A stretch of 64,000 nt of DNA, taken from contig JASANH010000230.1 in NCBI GenBank assembly GCA_030248295.1, forward strand, positions 1-64,000, in the 5' to 3' direction. This stretch comes from Mesodorylaimus sp. YZB2_4. Taxonomy: Eukaryota; Nematoda; Enoplea; Dorylaimida; Dorylaimidae. Under the pieces are notes generated by a model that searched no databases, was not told the DNA's origin, and saw only the letters and a list, made by a program, of their open reading frames with translations. Position 1 is the first letter of the stretch. Each line of letters opens with the position of its first letter. This document shows positions 23,257-33,605 of the stretch, piece after piece. Position numbers and translations under genes: made by a program.

Positions 23257-23875
23257 TGTAAGTGTGATTTGCATATCGCCCAACTTGCTGGACGACCTAG
23301 GAATTTCTAGGGTGTGTAAGATCAGGTCGTTTGTGTTAGGTTAGCAAACTGGTTGCGCCCTATACCCATGTGTATTAGAAATGTATATAAGGAGCCCATT
23401 CTGCCAGGCTCAGTCAGTAGTAGAGTTGCAGTCACTCGCTGGTACGTCGTAGTCATTCGTGATCTTCGTATTTCTCACTTGTGCGTCGGCCGTAGTAAAA
23501 GATTTCGTGTGATTGCCCGTTGTCGGTTTGGACCATGTTCCGTGCCTCGAGTGGACGCCGATTCCGTCCTTATTGTAGTATCGTCGGGTTGAACCTTACT
23601 GCAATCCCAGCGCGACTAGCATAAGATTAAACAGGTTTATTCTTCCCGAGATAGCCCCCTAACACACCTATTTCCCCATTAGTCATATCAGTCTGAAACA
23701 CAGCACGAACAGGTTTCAGGCAACGACCTTCGCCTAATCAATAAAGACTACTGGGGTGTTAGTCAACAAATATCACTCCATCACACTTATGCAACTCGGT
23801 CTTTGGGTAAGCAGTCTTGTTGAGTGTAACCGTTTACTGTGTCCATATTGGGCTGGGCCAGTAAACTACGTTACA
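23257..23875 (+). repeat. Probable LTR
   Basis: Starts TGTAAGTG and ends CGTTACA (short inverted TGTAA/TTACA ends), with TATATAA at 23384-23390 and AATAAA at 23740-23745, the promoter and poly-A signals of an LTR in the right order. Immediately afterwards comes ACGGCGTCAGCAACATGG, in the place of a primer-binding/leader region, and then unit A. No second copy of the LTR is in the window, so the boundaries are inferred. Confidence 0.5.
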
Positions 23876-25083
23876 ACGGCGTCAGCAACATGGTAGTTAC
23901 GAGGAAGGCGAAGGAGTCGGAACTCGGCTGCGCTCAGTTAGGCGGTGACCACGCTAACCAGAGTGGCTCACGCCTCGTTCAATACCGTGATGACCAGCGG
24001 TGGGCACTGGCGGACGATCGTTGGTGGGCTTGGTAGAACGAACTCGGTGAAATCGAACCAAACGGAAGGTCCCGCCGATCACGATCTCGCTCCGTTCGGC
24101 CGAAGACGGTCGGGAAAAACAACAGGAAAAGGAAAAAAAAAAACGCCGGCGCAGGAGATGCAAGAACGAAACACGACAAGCTCGCCAAACGTAATAGCGT
24201 ATTTACTGAGCCCACAAACAGAACGAAACTGGCCCCATACACACACAATATGGCCCCTATATATGTCAGGACACCACGCGCAACTGGTCTACCCAACTAG
24301 ATTGCGAGGTGTTGGTTCATGCCTATGGCGCCTAGGTCAAAGTGCATCAAAGACCAGTCACAGATCAACTGAGAGAATTGAGTGACTACCATACGCCTTA
24401 TTCCAACCCTCTGAAAAACATAAACCTTAACCAGCGTGAACCCCAACTCTCACAGATAAACTGCACAGATTTTTCGGAAATGTCCTTCGATATACAGGCG
24501 TCAGGAAAACCAACAAAATCACTTCTTTTATGCCTCTGTCATATCCGATACCCAATCTTCGATTGCGCGAAAAATTCTAAGGGTGCCCTCATATTCCTTG
24601 TTCACTATAACGTTTCTCTGTCATTCTGTAAATTACTAGCATAAGTAGCTACTGGGCGATAGGCCCGACCCGTCTAAACTATCTCACAGTTGGGGAGTGA
24701 CCTTTGCTTTGTGTAACTTAATGGAAAGGATGTGTGTGTAGTCCGGAGTAAAAGAGTTCGTGAACGGTCGAGTGGCTTATGTCCAATGTGGCCACAATTC
24801 TTCCACGGAACTCAATACCAAATGAAGTCGCCTGGACTTATTATGTGACAAGTTTTAACACAAAGTTTTAAATTACATTACTTGACCCCGTTATGATTAC
24901 AGTATTTCCTCGAAATTATCCCCCCCTCGAAATCCTCCCCCCTCTGGTTATTCTCCCCCGTCTAGACCCTGATCGAACTTTGTACTCCTTGTCTGGAAAT
25001 CCTCCCCGGGGACGATTTGAATTGACGTACAGTATAATCAGGCGTGGAAAATGTGAAGGATATGAGTGTTAGCGTGATAGAAA
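23875..25083 (+). repeat. Duplicated unit A, copy 2
   Basis: Counterpart of 13124-14333. Here it follows the probable LTR directly and continues into a complete pogo-like MITE (24900-25375). A leader ORF begins ATGGTAGTTACGAGGAAGGC at about 23890 and breaks after some 65 codons; the reading continues in another frame to about 24385. Not a recognisable Gag. Confidence 0.85.
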
Positions 25084-25375
25084 ATGATTTACTTGAAGAG
25101 TCAGATGATGAGGACGAGGTTGCAGACGAGGATGTCGTGCATATTGATTGAGTCCGGCTATCACCTGCATGAATACGGGAAGAGCAGTAGTGAAATAAAC
25201 AAAGTAAGCAGTACTTGTTTGCAAGCTTTAGACTGTCTATCTTTCTATAATGGCATCTGAAAAATGTTTGAACTTTATTCTCCCCCTAAGAAATCCTGCC
25301 CCTCTGGTTATTCTCCCCCGTCTGGGACCAATTTGAAAAAATTTCTCCTTCATGGAGAATTTCAAGAAAATACAG
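24900..25375 (+). mobile_element. Complete pogo/Tc1-like MITE, copy a
   Basis: A 476-bp element between TA duplications (24898-24899, 25376-25377). Inverted ends: CAGTATTTCCTCGAAATTAT at the left and, reverse-complemented, CTGTATTTTCTTGAAATTCT at the right, followed inwards by C-rich blocks with GGTTATTCTCCCCCGTCT. The centre encodes an acidic peptide (EESDDEDEVADEDVVHID, stop near 25152), like the tail of a pogo/Tigger transposase; the acidic character is kept in copy c. Internally deleted, so it would need a transposase in trans. Confidence 0.75.
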
Positions 25376-25603
25376 TAGCTTTACTCGACATGAGTTGTTT
25401 ATTTATTTTTGTATATGTGCCCTTCTGCCTTATCTGTGCTTCGCAGTCGAAGTCATACAATACAATATTATACAGTAGTCCTATTCCATTTTGCATGGTT
25501 TGCCGAGCCACGTTTACGATCATATATCTTTGCATAATGCTTATTATGCGATATTCTATGCCACGCTCATAACTACAACCAACATGTTCGAAAGCACACT
25601 CTA

Positions 25604-26534
25604 CACGGTGCCCCAAAAGTCGTCATATAAATGTTTCTTAGCTTTCCTCCTGGAAGAAACGTTGTAACGCATTTTTATTTGGAACCGGGAATTGTCAGAC
25701 ATACATGTATAGCTTATTCCAAGAAGAATTCGAGTCTGCCTCTCTTTGCGAGCAGAGCTACCTTCAGTCGGCCAGTCCAACTATCAGTCGTAGCACGCGC
25801 AATATGCATGGAGAATTCTCCTCATTCGTGCACCAAATGCCGCTTAAACGAGTCGATAATTCGATGCTGATTCTCATTAACCATCCCTTCAGAGACTGCC
25901 CATACGCGGGAGTCTTCAGGTTTCAAGTATGGCCTGAGTGGGTAATTTTTAATAGGCGATGAAATCTGGAGAATTGGCTCTGCACCATGCCTGAGTTGTT
26001 TCTACGATTTGTGAGGGAGCTGAATCTCGCTGGAACACCCGGTTTCCGTCTGGATGAGCTCGATTGGCATCTGGCAAAACATCCCTTTGCCTGGGTTCTC
26101 CTTCGTCTTGCCTATTGTTGATCTCCACGCCGATATCTGTGAAAACAGGTGGCGGTTTGCTGTTTTTTGTATGGCCCCCACACCATGATGCAGTTCGTGC
26201 TCTGAAATTGCTGGACCGTTCGTATATTGTCTGCGATATCTTCGAATGACTCTGATCAGGTTACATAATTTTTGGAGTTCTTCGATCGCTGAGCCAAGAA
26301 CGGCATCTCATCAAAAACAATGATTTTTTCAGCATCTTCAGGTGCGAACCGCCATAGCAAAGCTTTGGATCGATGAAGCTGTTCGACCATCTGAGCGGTG
26401 GTCGACCACGAACCTTGCGTGTAAAATAAGCCTTCAAGCGAAGTTGCCTTAGCAAAACTCGATGAGCGGATGACATCGGTGTGTGAAGCTCAGGTGCCAC
26501 TTTTCTCACTGATCGTGACTTTTGGGACACCGTG
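25604..26534 (-). mobile_element. Mariner-family transposon with decayed transposase
   Basis: A 931-bp element with TA on both sides (25602-25603, 26535-26536) and inverted ends CACGGTGCCCCAAAAGTC / CACGGTGTCCCAAAAGTC. On the minus strand a transposase is recognisable: helix-turn-helix SVRKVAPELHTPMSSAHRVL then LRLKAYF, further a VFDE block, PPVFTDIGVEIN, and FQRDSAPS with a run to NSPDF, equal to the mariner fQqDgAPsH...nsPDL region. Frameshifts and stops interrupt it, and it is about 350 bp shorter than the usual 1.3 kb. Inactive. Confidence 0.85.
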
Positions 26535-27207
26535 TATACTGCTGTTTACTGCCGTCTCGAAATCTACACGCGGACCATCTCTATTTTGAGACATTTGCAA
26601 GGCCAGTGTATTCCGACTTCTTTTCGGCCATATAAAGCAGTCAAGCAAACTGGACACTGTGTCGCGGAAGGAGTTGTGAGTTCGAACATCTGTTGGCAAT
26701 GAAATCGATCTAACAGGGCGCACAGGCACTCCAGAGCACATTGCTGCGCGTTCGTTTGAAATCCAGCACCAAGGCATTTATTATCTTGCTTTGCAGAAAA
26801 CACTAGGTGCTTTTGCAGCTAATCGATCTCTATATTCCATGTTATTTTGCACCTGGCGCAGTTTATCAGCCACATGCTTCGATAAAAACAATATTCGCAA
26901 TATGCAATTAGCATAACAGATGTACTTTTCGCTGTCCGGAAAAAGTTGTGAATTATCCGAGAATATTTTCTAGTAGCTTCTTCTGTTAGCACGGACACTT
27001 TCCTTTCCATTGGTTTCGATGTGATTCACTGTTTCGGCGTATTTGCTCTGCTTGAAAGGACCATTTTTCATAGATTCCTTGCGTGGTTCCAGCTGATTTC
27101 CAGCTGTTAGCGGTTCGTCTTGTTACCATTGGCGATCAGGCACAGCTGCCCATATTTGATTACTACAGCTAGTACGTGCAGTTTCTGGATCGAACTATGA
27201 CCGTAAT

Positions 27208-27854
27208 CTATTGATATAATTTATCACTCGCTTGCTTTCCACGGCAGAAGCTGGATCGAAATTGAAATATATTGGGGGTCACATCGCCATCTTGGCTCGA
27301 CACAGAACAGCCCAGCCTTGACGTATTCCGAAAATCCCAGTTCGACATCTCGCTTGTGGTTGTCTGCAAACTGGCCGGTTGGGAAATGATAAGGGAAACA
27401 CATCTCCTCGATTCTGTCTTCTTTCCTTGGGCTGAAAGATTCACTAATGACGCTTTCCTGTCCGAACAGTTCTATCTCCCTCTCCGATGGAAAATCAGTT
27501 GTTATCGATTGTACACCAAATGACATGACCCAGGCCTCTTTTTCAACCAAGTTCATTCGGTGCACATCAATTGCTGATTAGCCTCAAGAAGCGCATCATC
27601 TAACATGCCAGCATCTTCCATGTTGTCAATTCTCTCGAGACTGTCTACTGCATCGTATAAATGGCCAGTATCCTTGCACCTGGTCGCATAGGCTCATCGT
27701 TTATCATATGATCGTCCCTATACATGTCCACATACTCCTGTGCAAAAATTCTGCACTCCTCGACTTTTAAGAAGAATTCCTCGTCTATTTCCGCATCAGT
27801 TTTATCATCTGCCACTGGCTCTTGCCACCTGATGCATTCGTGCAACGGGTTCAC
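27208..27854 (-). mobile_element. Helitron-like replicase N-terminal fragment
   Basis: Minus strand, 27854-27645 reads as an acidic helical stretch, and 27565-27208 contains EMCFPYHFPTGQFADNHKRD followed by FSEYVKAGLFCVEPRWRCDP. That matches the Helitron-like N domain pattern (FPxLFPxG...sf.eYi..rL...dpRF..d.ey) upstream of the Rep nuclease. The two pieces are in different frames, and the rest of the Rep/helicase is not visible. Minus-strand frames further on (26803-26564) are cysteine-rich (CPVCLTAL and CKCL) and may belong to the same element. Confidence 0.5.
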
Positions 27855-28705
27855 TTAAATCAAATAGTGTACGACATCCTTGACCTGCTTAAAATTGACT
27901 GGCCATTCCCACGCAATGTCACTCTTGGCCGGTTGCCAATCTAGCATTCCTTAATCCCGTGCAGCTTCAAGTCTTCCTCGACACACTCGACAGTTTTCCA
28001 AATTGGCAAGAAAATAGACTATACTTGGCCCTTTTGCCCTGGCGCCCTGTCCTTCGCAGGCAGCTTTGACTTCACACTTCCCAACCTCCTACTTGAATAG
28101 TGATAGTGGGGCCGTGAGTGTATCCATAAGCAGCATGGTAGGGTAGAAAAGGGGCTTCTTGGAACAATAGAAGGCATGAAGGAGCTTGGTCTGGAAAGTT
28201 GGGCTTATCTCAGCACAAGGGATAACCTGGTCACAATGCTAAGAAGCTCGATTCTGGCTCCATCAATGTTTGTCCCCAGACCCTACAAAGTGGCTTCTTT
28301 GACTTCGCTCCTTTGAAAATTCTTCTCCTGTTTTCTCCCCCAACAATCCCCCTGTGCCCATCGAATGCCCAGCATTCGGCCCTTTATCCAGACCGGGTTG
28401 GACCTCTCTTGTCGTCAGACAGCTGCTGGGTGCCACAATCTTTTTTTCTTGCCAGATCAAGCATGCCTATTTGTGATTTTTTCCACCAGCTATATTTGGA
28501 ACCACGGCCTCGTCATGCCTGGCCTGGTGACTCTCTCTGTGTGATAGCAAAGTGAGCTTCCCCAGAAATCCTTTAATTTTTTTTGTTGGCTGGGCGGGTT
28601 AGTCAGTGACTGGCTACATTCGACCAGAACATACACCATGACGGCAGGTGGGGCTTACATGACTGATTCGAAAAAACATAGGCCTGGTCACACTGATCTT
28701 CATCG
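27855..28705. other. Unassigned sequence between transposon remnants
   Basis: No supported gene or repeat. It is part of the 3.6 kb present in copy 2 of the segmental duplication and absent between units A and B of copy 1. Confidence 0.5.
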
Positions 28706-30447
28706 AGCGAATTGATAAACCAGTGTCGCCTGAACTATAATGCTTATTCTCGATTACTACAAACTTTTCAACTCCTACTCTCAAACTCCCCAAATCACGA
28801 AAAAAATCCAAAACATCTCCACAAATGCGTTTTTCCACTCGCAATTTCTGAGCCATGATTCTCACGCGCGTCTCTACGACAAACCAGCAACAGTCACGTG
28901 ACCTCAGAGCCTCTCCTATTGGACCATCGCAGTCGCGTGATCCAGCAATTGGAAAAAAGATATCGAGCTAGATACAATCTCCAAACCAGGCATCTTTACT
29001 GGCAGGCATTTCATCGTCTCGAAACAAGCAAAAAAAATTAACACAAACAAGACAACTCAGTCAATCGATAACTGATAAAACAAAAAAGGCAAAACATCGC
29101 CGGAGCAAAAAAGACCAACAAACAAAACTCACTGACTACGAGCGATAAAGCAAGCAAACATCGCCAGAATACGCGATCAAGAACACAAAACGAGAAGCAA
29201 TAAATGCGCACAGGCGTGAATTCGCCAAAAAACACAATATCCGCCAAACAAAGCAGCCAAACGACGATAAGATAGAGCGCCAACTAAAATGAAACGAAAA
29301 TCGTCGAACTACACAAACCAGAAAAACTGGAACCGAAAACAAAAAAAAACACAACGCAAAAAAAAGAATTTTAGACGAAATTTTACCTCACGCTTTTTTA
29401 AATATTTTCCCACGAAGTTAAAGATGTCAGTTTTTCCTCTTTCTGCAGCCCTAAATTCTTCTGAAGCATGCGGCCAGATGCTAATCAGATAAGATAGTGT
29501 CGTCCAACCATTCGTCGAAGTGGATCAAAAACAGCTGAAAACTAACACTGAAGTCCAAGGAAACAAAACGGCATAAATTGACTTACAATACGAGTCTGCT
29601 TGCAGAACTCGACGCTCAGCTTGTACATCTTGCCGAAACCTTCGAGATCGATCTTATTGCAGTGAATGTAGGACTGCAAGTTCAAATTGATGATCACGAC
29701 GGTGGGCGATCGGACCAGCCCGGCTGAGCAGTGAACAGCAGCGTTGGGCAATTTACGCAAGTCCTGCTGCATCCACTGCAGCTCCCAATTCTTCATGATG
29801 CCCACAGCCAGAAAAAGCGCTAGTAGAGCGCTGTCGTCCGAACACCCGTCGTAGTGGATCAAAAACAGCTGAAAACAAACATTGAAGTCCAAGGAAACAA
29901 AAGGGCACAAATTGACTCACAATACGAGTCTGCTTGCAGAACTCGTCGCTCAGCTTGTACATCTTGCCGAAATGTGTTGCCCAGGTCCTAACAGTCTTGA
30001 CTTTAAACACACGACGTTTTCCTTCGGGTTCTTCCAGATTGACACTTTGCCCATCGACCTCGCTCCAATAACGATCAATTTTCGTTACATCGCCTTCCAC
30101 CAGCTTCCCAACAACTTGAATGGTTCCGACCTACAAAATTTGAGGATATATTTTAAGTTTGGGTGATAAAAACAAAATCAACTTACCAATTCTTGCCAAT
30201 AAGCCAGCATGTGGTAAAAGAACATGGACCTGGTCGGAGCATCGGACAAAAGTACCTTTCTGCTGAATAAGTCCTTCAATACGGTCATGTTCAGGCATCT
30301 TCGTTTGCTGTTATCGATTTGCGGGTCGGTCAACACCAGTTGCGTATCTTCGTAGACTTCACTTTCATACCGAGTCTTTGGCAGCTTCACTACAGTATCT
30401 TTCTTGACAAGCTTGGACGCGGCATCGAAGAACCTGGTCCAGTACGT
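28706..30447. repeat. Duplicated unit B, copy 2
   Basis: Matches 14334-15727 up to the ACGTACTGGACCAGGTTC region of exon 9, where homology stops at about 30447. It carries the extra block with the phosphatase-signature exon. The duplicated gene has no upstream exons here. Confidence 0.9.
29481..30447 (-). pseudogene. 5'-truncated tyrosine-phosphatase gene copy retaining the HC(x5)R exon
   Basis: Four exons with intact splice signals: about 30447-30187 (partial), 30130-29921, 29868-29587, 29534-29481. The first two equal exons 9-10 of the gene at 15.1-20.7 kb (NSKRRCLNMTVLKDLF, RYWSEVDGQSVNLEE). The third is absent from that gene: LFLIHYDGCSDD, at the WPD-loop position but reading C-S-D, then VHCSAGLVRSPTVVIINLN, the PTP signature with catalytic Cys and Arg. 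This exon ends by repeating GKMYKLSVEFCKQTRI of the exon before, so a tandem duplication made it. The last exon stops earlier than its counterpart because CAG became TAG. No signal peptide, membrane helix or start is present, so I call it a pseudogene; it may be transcribed if spliced to something outside. Confidence 0.75.
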
Positions 30448-31115
30448 TATCGAATATCAGATAATACGCCCATTCTAATAATCACTGGGTTAACTCTTTT
30501 TTAAAAACATGAGCAATTATAAAAAATGGCGGAAAAAAAAACACCAACATCACCAAGGCTTGGAGGCTTGGATTGGAGAAACCTGTCGTTCTCTCAACCA
30601 GCGCAGACCTGTGTAGGAGCTGCTCCAGATACTCCTCTACTTTAGCTGATCGGTGGACTCATGGTGTTAAAATCGTTGTCTAGTATCTTCTGCCAGCATG
30701 AGTCCATGTTTCATTGAAGACCTCTTCGTTATCAGAAGATAAAAATCAAGCATCGGAGAATTGTGGTTCGGGAATTTCTTAAGCTTGTTGCACTCATGGT
30801 CGGCACTTTTTGTGTGAACTGCGACTGCATTTTATCAGTAATATCACCGTGTTAACAATCTCAAGTTTCTCGACTATTGATCCAGAAGACCAGTTCCTGC
30901 TCACCTGTTCGTCATAGCCGCGACTATTATTCGCCAAGGAGTCCCATCGAATAGCAGCACAAAAATAGCTCAGTCTCAAAAGCGTCTAATCATCTAGTGG
31001 CTAATTTTGTCTCGCTTCTCGCTTCGTGACAGGGCAAATATATTATGGCCTAAAATGGAATTTTCTGCCTGGTGAAACTCGTTTCCGCTCTGCTGAGACG
31101 AAAAGGGCAGATGCG
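30448..31115 (+). promoter_or_regulatory. Upstream region of the astacin gene
   Basis: No coding signal. A TATA-like AAATATATTATG lies about 80 bp before the ATG (31034-31045) and may serve the astacin gene; this is inferred from position. Confidence 0.3.
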
Positions 31116-32193
31116 ATGCAAGTGTTGGCTTGGCTGGTGTGGCTTCTGACAATTGGTCATCTGTCAACGGGTAATAGACTCCGGCATGTTTTGAGGGTGA
31201 GTAATGGTACTGGTCAAGAGAGCTGCTCAGTTGTGTTTTATCAGAGTTCGTTGAAGTCCTAGTGATGGGGGTTCGAGTCCCGCTTATGATTCATACTTTA
31301 CTTTTTTCTTACAACTTTCTTGGGTACGACTTTATTGGTAGGATTTTTTACTTCGGCGACTTGACGTTTTGCATGTATTTGACCTGATGCGGTTCTGTGT
31401 CACATTTGACATTCTTTTTCAGATTCGTCCTCACAGGTCGACACCCCACCATGTTGAAACTTGGCCAAACGGTGTTGTGCCCTTCGAAATTTCAGACGAA
31501 TTTACATCGACTCAGCATCTGAGAATTCTATCGGCTATAAATGATCTTCACCGATTCAGCTGTGTCCGATGGATTCCTCGTAACCAGCTTACTTCCCCTG
31601 CAACACTCGACTATGTATTTATTACCCCTGGCGGGAGGAGAAAATGTTCTTCTCACGTTGGCCGAATGGGTATCGGAAAACAGACTGTTCAGCTGGCCCC
31701 GCATTGTTTCCAACGTGCCACCATTCTGCACGAGTTAATGCACTCTTTGGGCTTCCATCACGAGCACGCTCGTCGGGACAGAGATCCGTATATACGCATT
31801 CTGTGGCACAACGTGAACCCGAACCACACTGGTCACTTCAAAGTGCACAGCATGGGTGAGCACACCTATAGTACGCCCTATGACTATGCTAGTCTGATGC
31901 ACTACGACAGCCAGATGGGGTCGGCCAACGGCCAGCCTACCATCGTCAGGTCGTTGCAGACCAAAGCTTTGTGGGGCGTGGACTTTGCGGAGGAGAAGGA
32001 TCTTGTGATTGAGCCCGCCTCCACCTTGAGTTTAATGGACGCTGTTAGACTCAACGAGCTGTACAATTGCGATACAAGCGGGTGCGCCAACTATTATCCC
32101 TACTGTGATAAGTATGAGAGCATGGGTGCATGTTCGGAGGCAGCCCAGTTTATGCGTAGCTTATGCAAGTGGAGTTGTGGCGGCCAATGCTGA
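31116..32193 (+). CDS. Secreted astacin metalloprotease with C-terminal ShK domain
   Basis: Two exons, 31116-31196 and 31423-32193, joined in phase 0 (donor GTGAGT, acceptor TCTTTTTCAG); 283 residues. Exon 1 is a signal peptide (MQVLAWLVWLLTIGHLSTG). The catalytic domain starts near WPNGVVPFEIS (41-51) and has the astacin zinc site HELMHSLGFHHEHARRDRD at 130-148 (His130, His134, His140; base Glu131) and the Met-turn SLMHY at 184-188. The C-terminus (about 243-283) is a cysteine-rich ShK module (six cysteines, ending WSCGGQC). Zinc endopeptidase, secreted. The propeptide is nearly absent: only some 15 residues separate the signal peptide from the mature start, and no FxGD aspartate switch is seen, so latency control is unclear or an exon is missed. 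It is convergent with the BCAR3 gene. Confidence 0.92.
31225..31292 (+). repeat. tRNA-like fragment in the astacin intron
   Basis: Ends with GGGGGTTCGAGTCCCGC, a well-formed T-arm/B-box, followed by TTATGATTC. No matching 5' acceptor strand or D-arm was found. It is probably a tRNA-derived SINE head or tRNA pseudogene inserted in the intron. Confidence 0.4.
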
Positions 32194-33208
32194 TGCAAGT
32201 GCTTGTGTGTGGCCGACATCAAAGGTGGCTTTGGGTCTAGTCTGTACTGGTATTCAAGAAAACAGGGATGTCTGTTTAACGTTTTTGAATTTTTGATTTC
32301 TCCACCCCTTTTTCTGCGATTCGTCTGCGTAATGCTCGCGCCGGAACAGCCTAGTTTATGGCACACATGTTATTCATGCTGAAACAATGCAGAGTGACCA
32401 AAAGTGTCTGGTGCTTCAGCGAAACAGTTTGATGGACTTACGATAAAAAAAGCCAAAAAGCTTCAGGGAATTTTTCTGATCGGTCTTAGTTAGGGGCGGA
32501 GACAGCAGTTATGCAAGATCCCATGAACAAGGACATCGCTGAATATTCTCAGATCTACCTTTGCTTTTGGAAAAAAGCAGCATTTCTAACTTTGCACTGC
32601 GTCCTGAAGCCACTTTTCGAAGCCGATGCTTTTGGTTGGGATTTTGTAACTCACAAAATTTTCCCATCATTTAGGGATCAAACAAAATGAGGGACCTACA
32701 GTATCAGCATGGGATATTGCTCAAATTTGCCGCTTAAAAGGTTTTGATCTACTAAACGCCTTTACGTCGGGACTAAAAGGCTCCCAAAAGGCCATCCATG
32801 TGGGTCGACCGCAAAAAATTTTGTTTTTTTACCCCCCCCCCCCCCCCCCCCCCCCCCCCACCCCCCTCACCGTATGCCCACCACTTCTCGTTGCCAACCT
32901 TGAAAAAATGGTCGACAACTTTAGCCATACCCCCCCCCCCCCCCCGTCCCAACGTAGTTTTGCAAAATGCATCTTATGCTTTCCTGATTTTGAAGAAGTA
33001 TCTTCTCCTTCGAGACGACTTCGTTTTATTCATGGAGCGGATTTTAATTTTGTAAAGGCAATTCGCCCGCGGGACTTCCAGCCCCTTTTGCGAGTAGCTG
33101 GCCAGCAGTCTTGATATGATAAGCGAGGCCGTGAGGCGACCGGATCCAGATCGAGCGATTGTGAAGAAAGCCCCAGAATCGATCGATCCATCCACCAAGA
33201 AGCAGAAT
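32194..33208. other. Intergenic between convergent genes, with poly-C runs
   Basis: 3' flank of the astacin gene. Long C runs at about 32833-32859 and 32932-32945; chance proline-rich frames across them are not genes. Confidence 0.5.
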
Positions 33209-33265
33209 ATAAACGGCGCAACTGAAACTGGCGCAATCAGGAATGGCGCAACTAGGCTACACCCC
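33209..33265. repeat. End fragment of the foldback-type element
   Basis: Three 15-bp units (GGCGCAACTGAAACT, GGCGCAATCAGGAAT, GGCGCAACTAGGCTA) followed by CACCCC. This equals, inverted, the left terminus of the element at 47935 (GGATGTAGCCAGTTGCGCC). Its other end was not located. Confidence 0.6.
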
Positions 33266-33269
33266 AAGG

Positions 33270-33605
33270 CCAGCGACGGACTTACTAAACTGCCGTCCTC
33301 AGCCAGAACAGAACTGCGGCCTCGGTCAGGGTTGCTGGCTAGCAAGGCGGGACCAACTTCTCGACCAACTGAGCCGCCACGACTCCTTATCGCCAGCATC
33401 ATTTTAATGGGCTACTTTCCCCACAGAATGTTCACGTTGGCTGATGTTTGGCTAATTCTGCTGATTTTCGCCATCCTGGTTGCATGATTGCCTTATGTGC
33501 TGTAGGATAGACTGTGCGACGGACTTATAATCGCTCCTCAGCCAGAACAGAACCCGGGGGCGTCCTGTTCAGGGTTGGTGGTTAACCAACCGAGCCGCAG
33601 CTCCC
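33270..33605 (-). repeat. Two diverged tRNA-derived SINE copies, family 2
   Basis: Reverse complements of 33519-33605 and 33270-33390 both read GCGGCTCRGTTGGT (A-box-like) ... CAACCCTGA ... GTTCTGTTCTGGCTGAGG (degenerate B box) and then AGTCCGTCGC. They are tandem, same orientation, with about 130 bp between. A different family from the four SINEs at 18, 21, 53 and 58 kb. Confidence 0.5.

Noticed and set aside
32798-33114. Proline-rich plus-strand frames
   Set aside because: Produced by poly-C runs; no conserved sequence.
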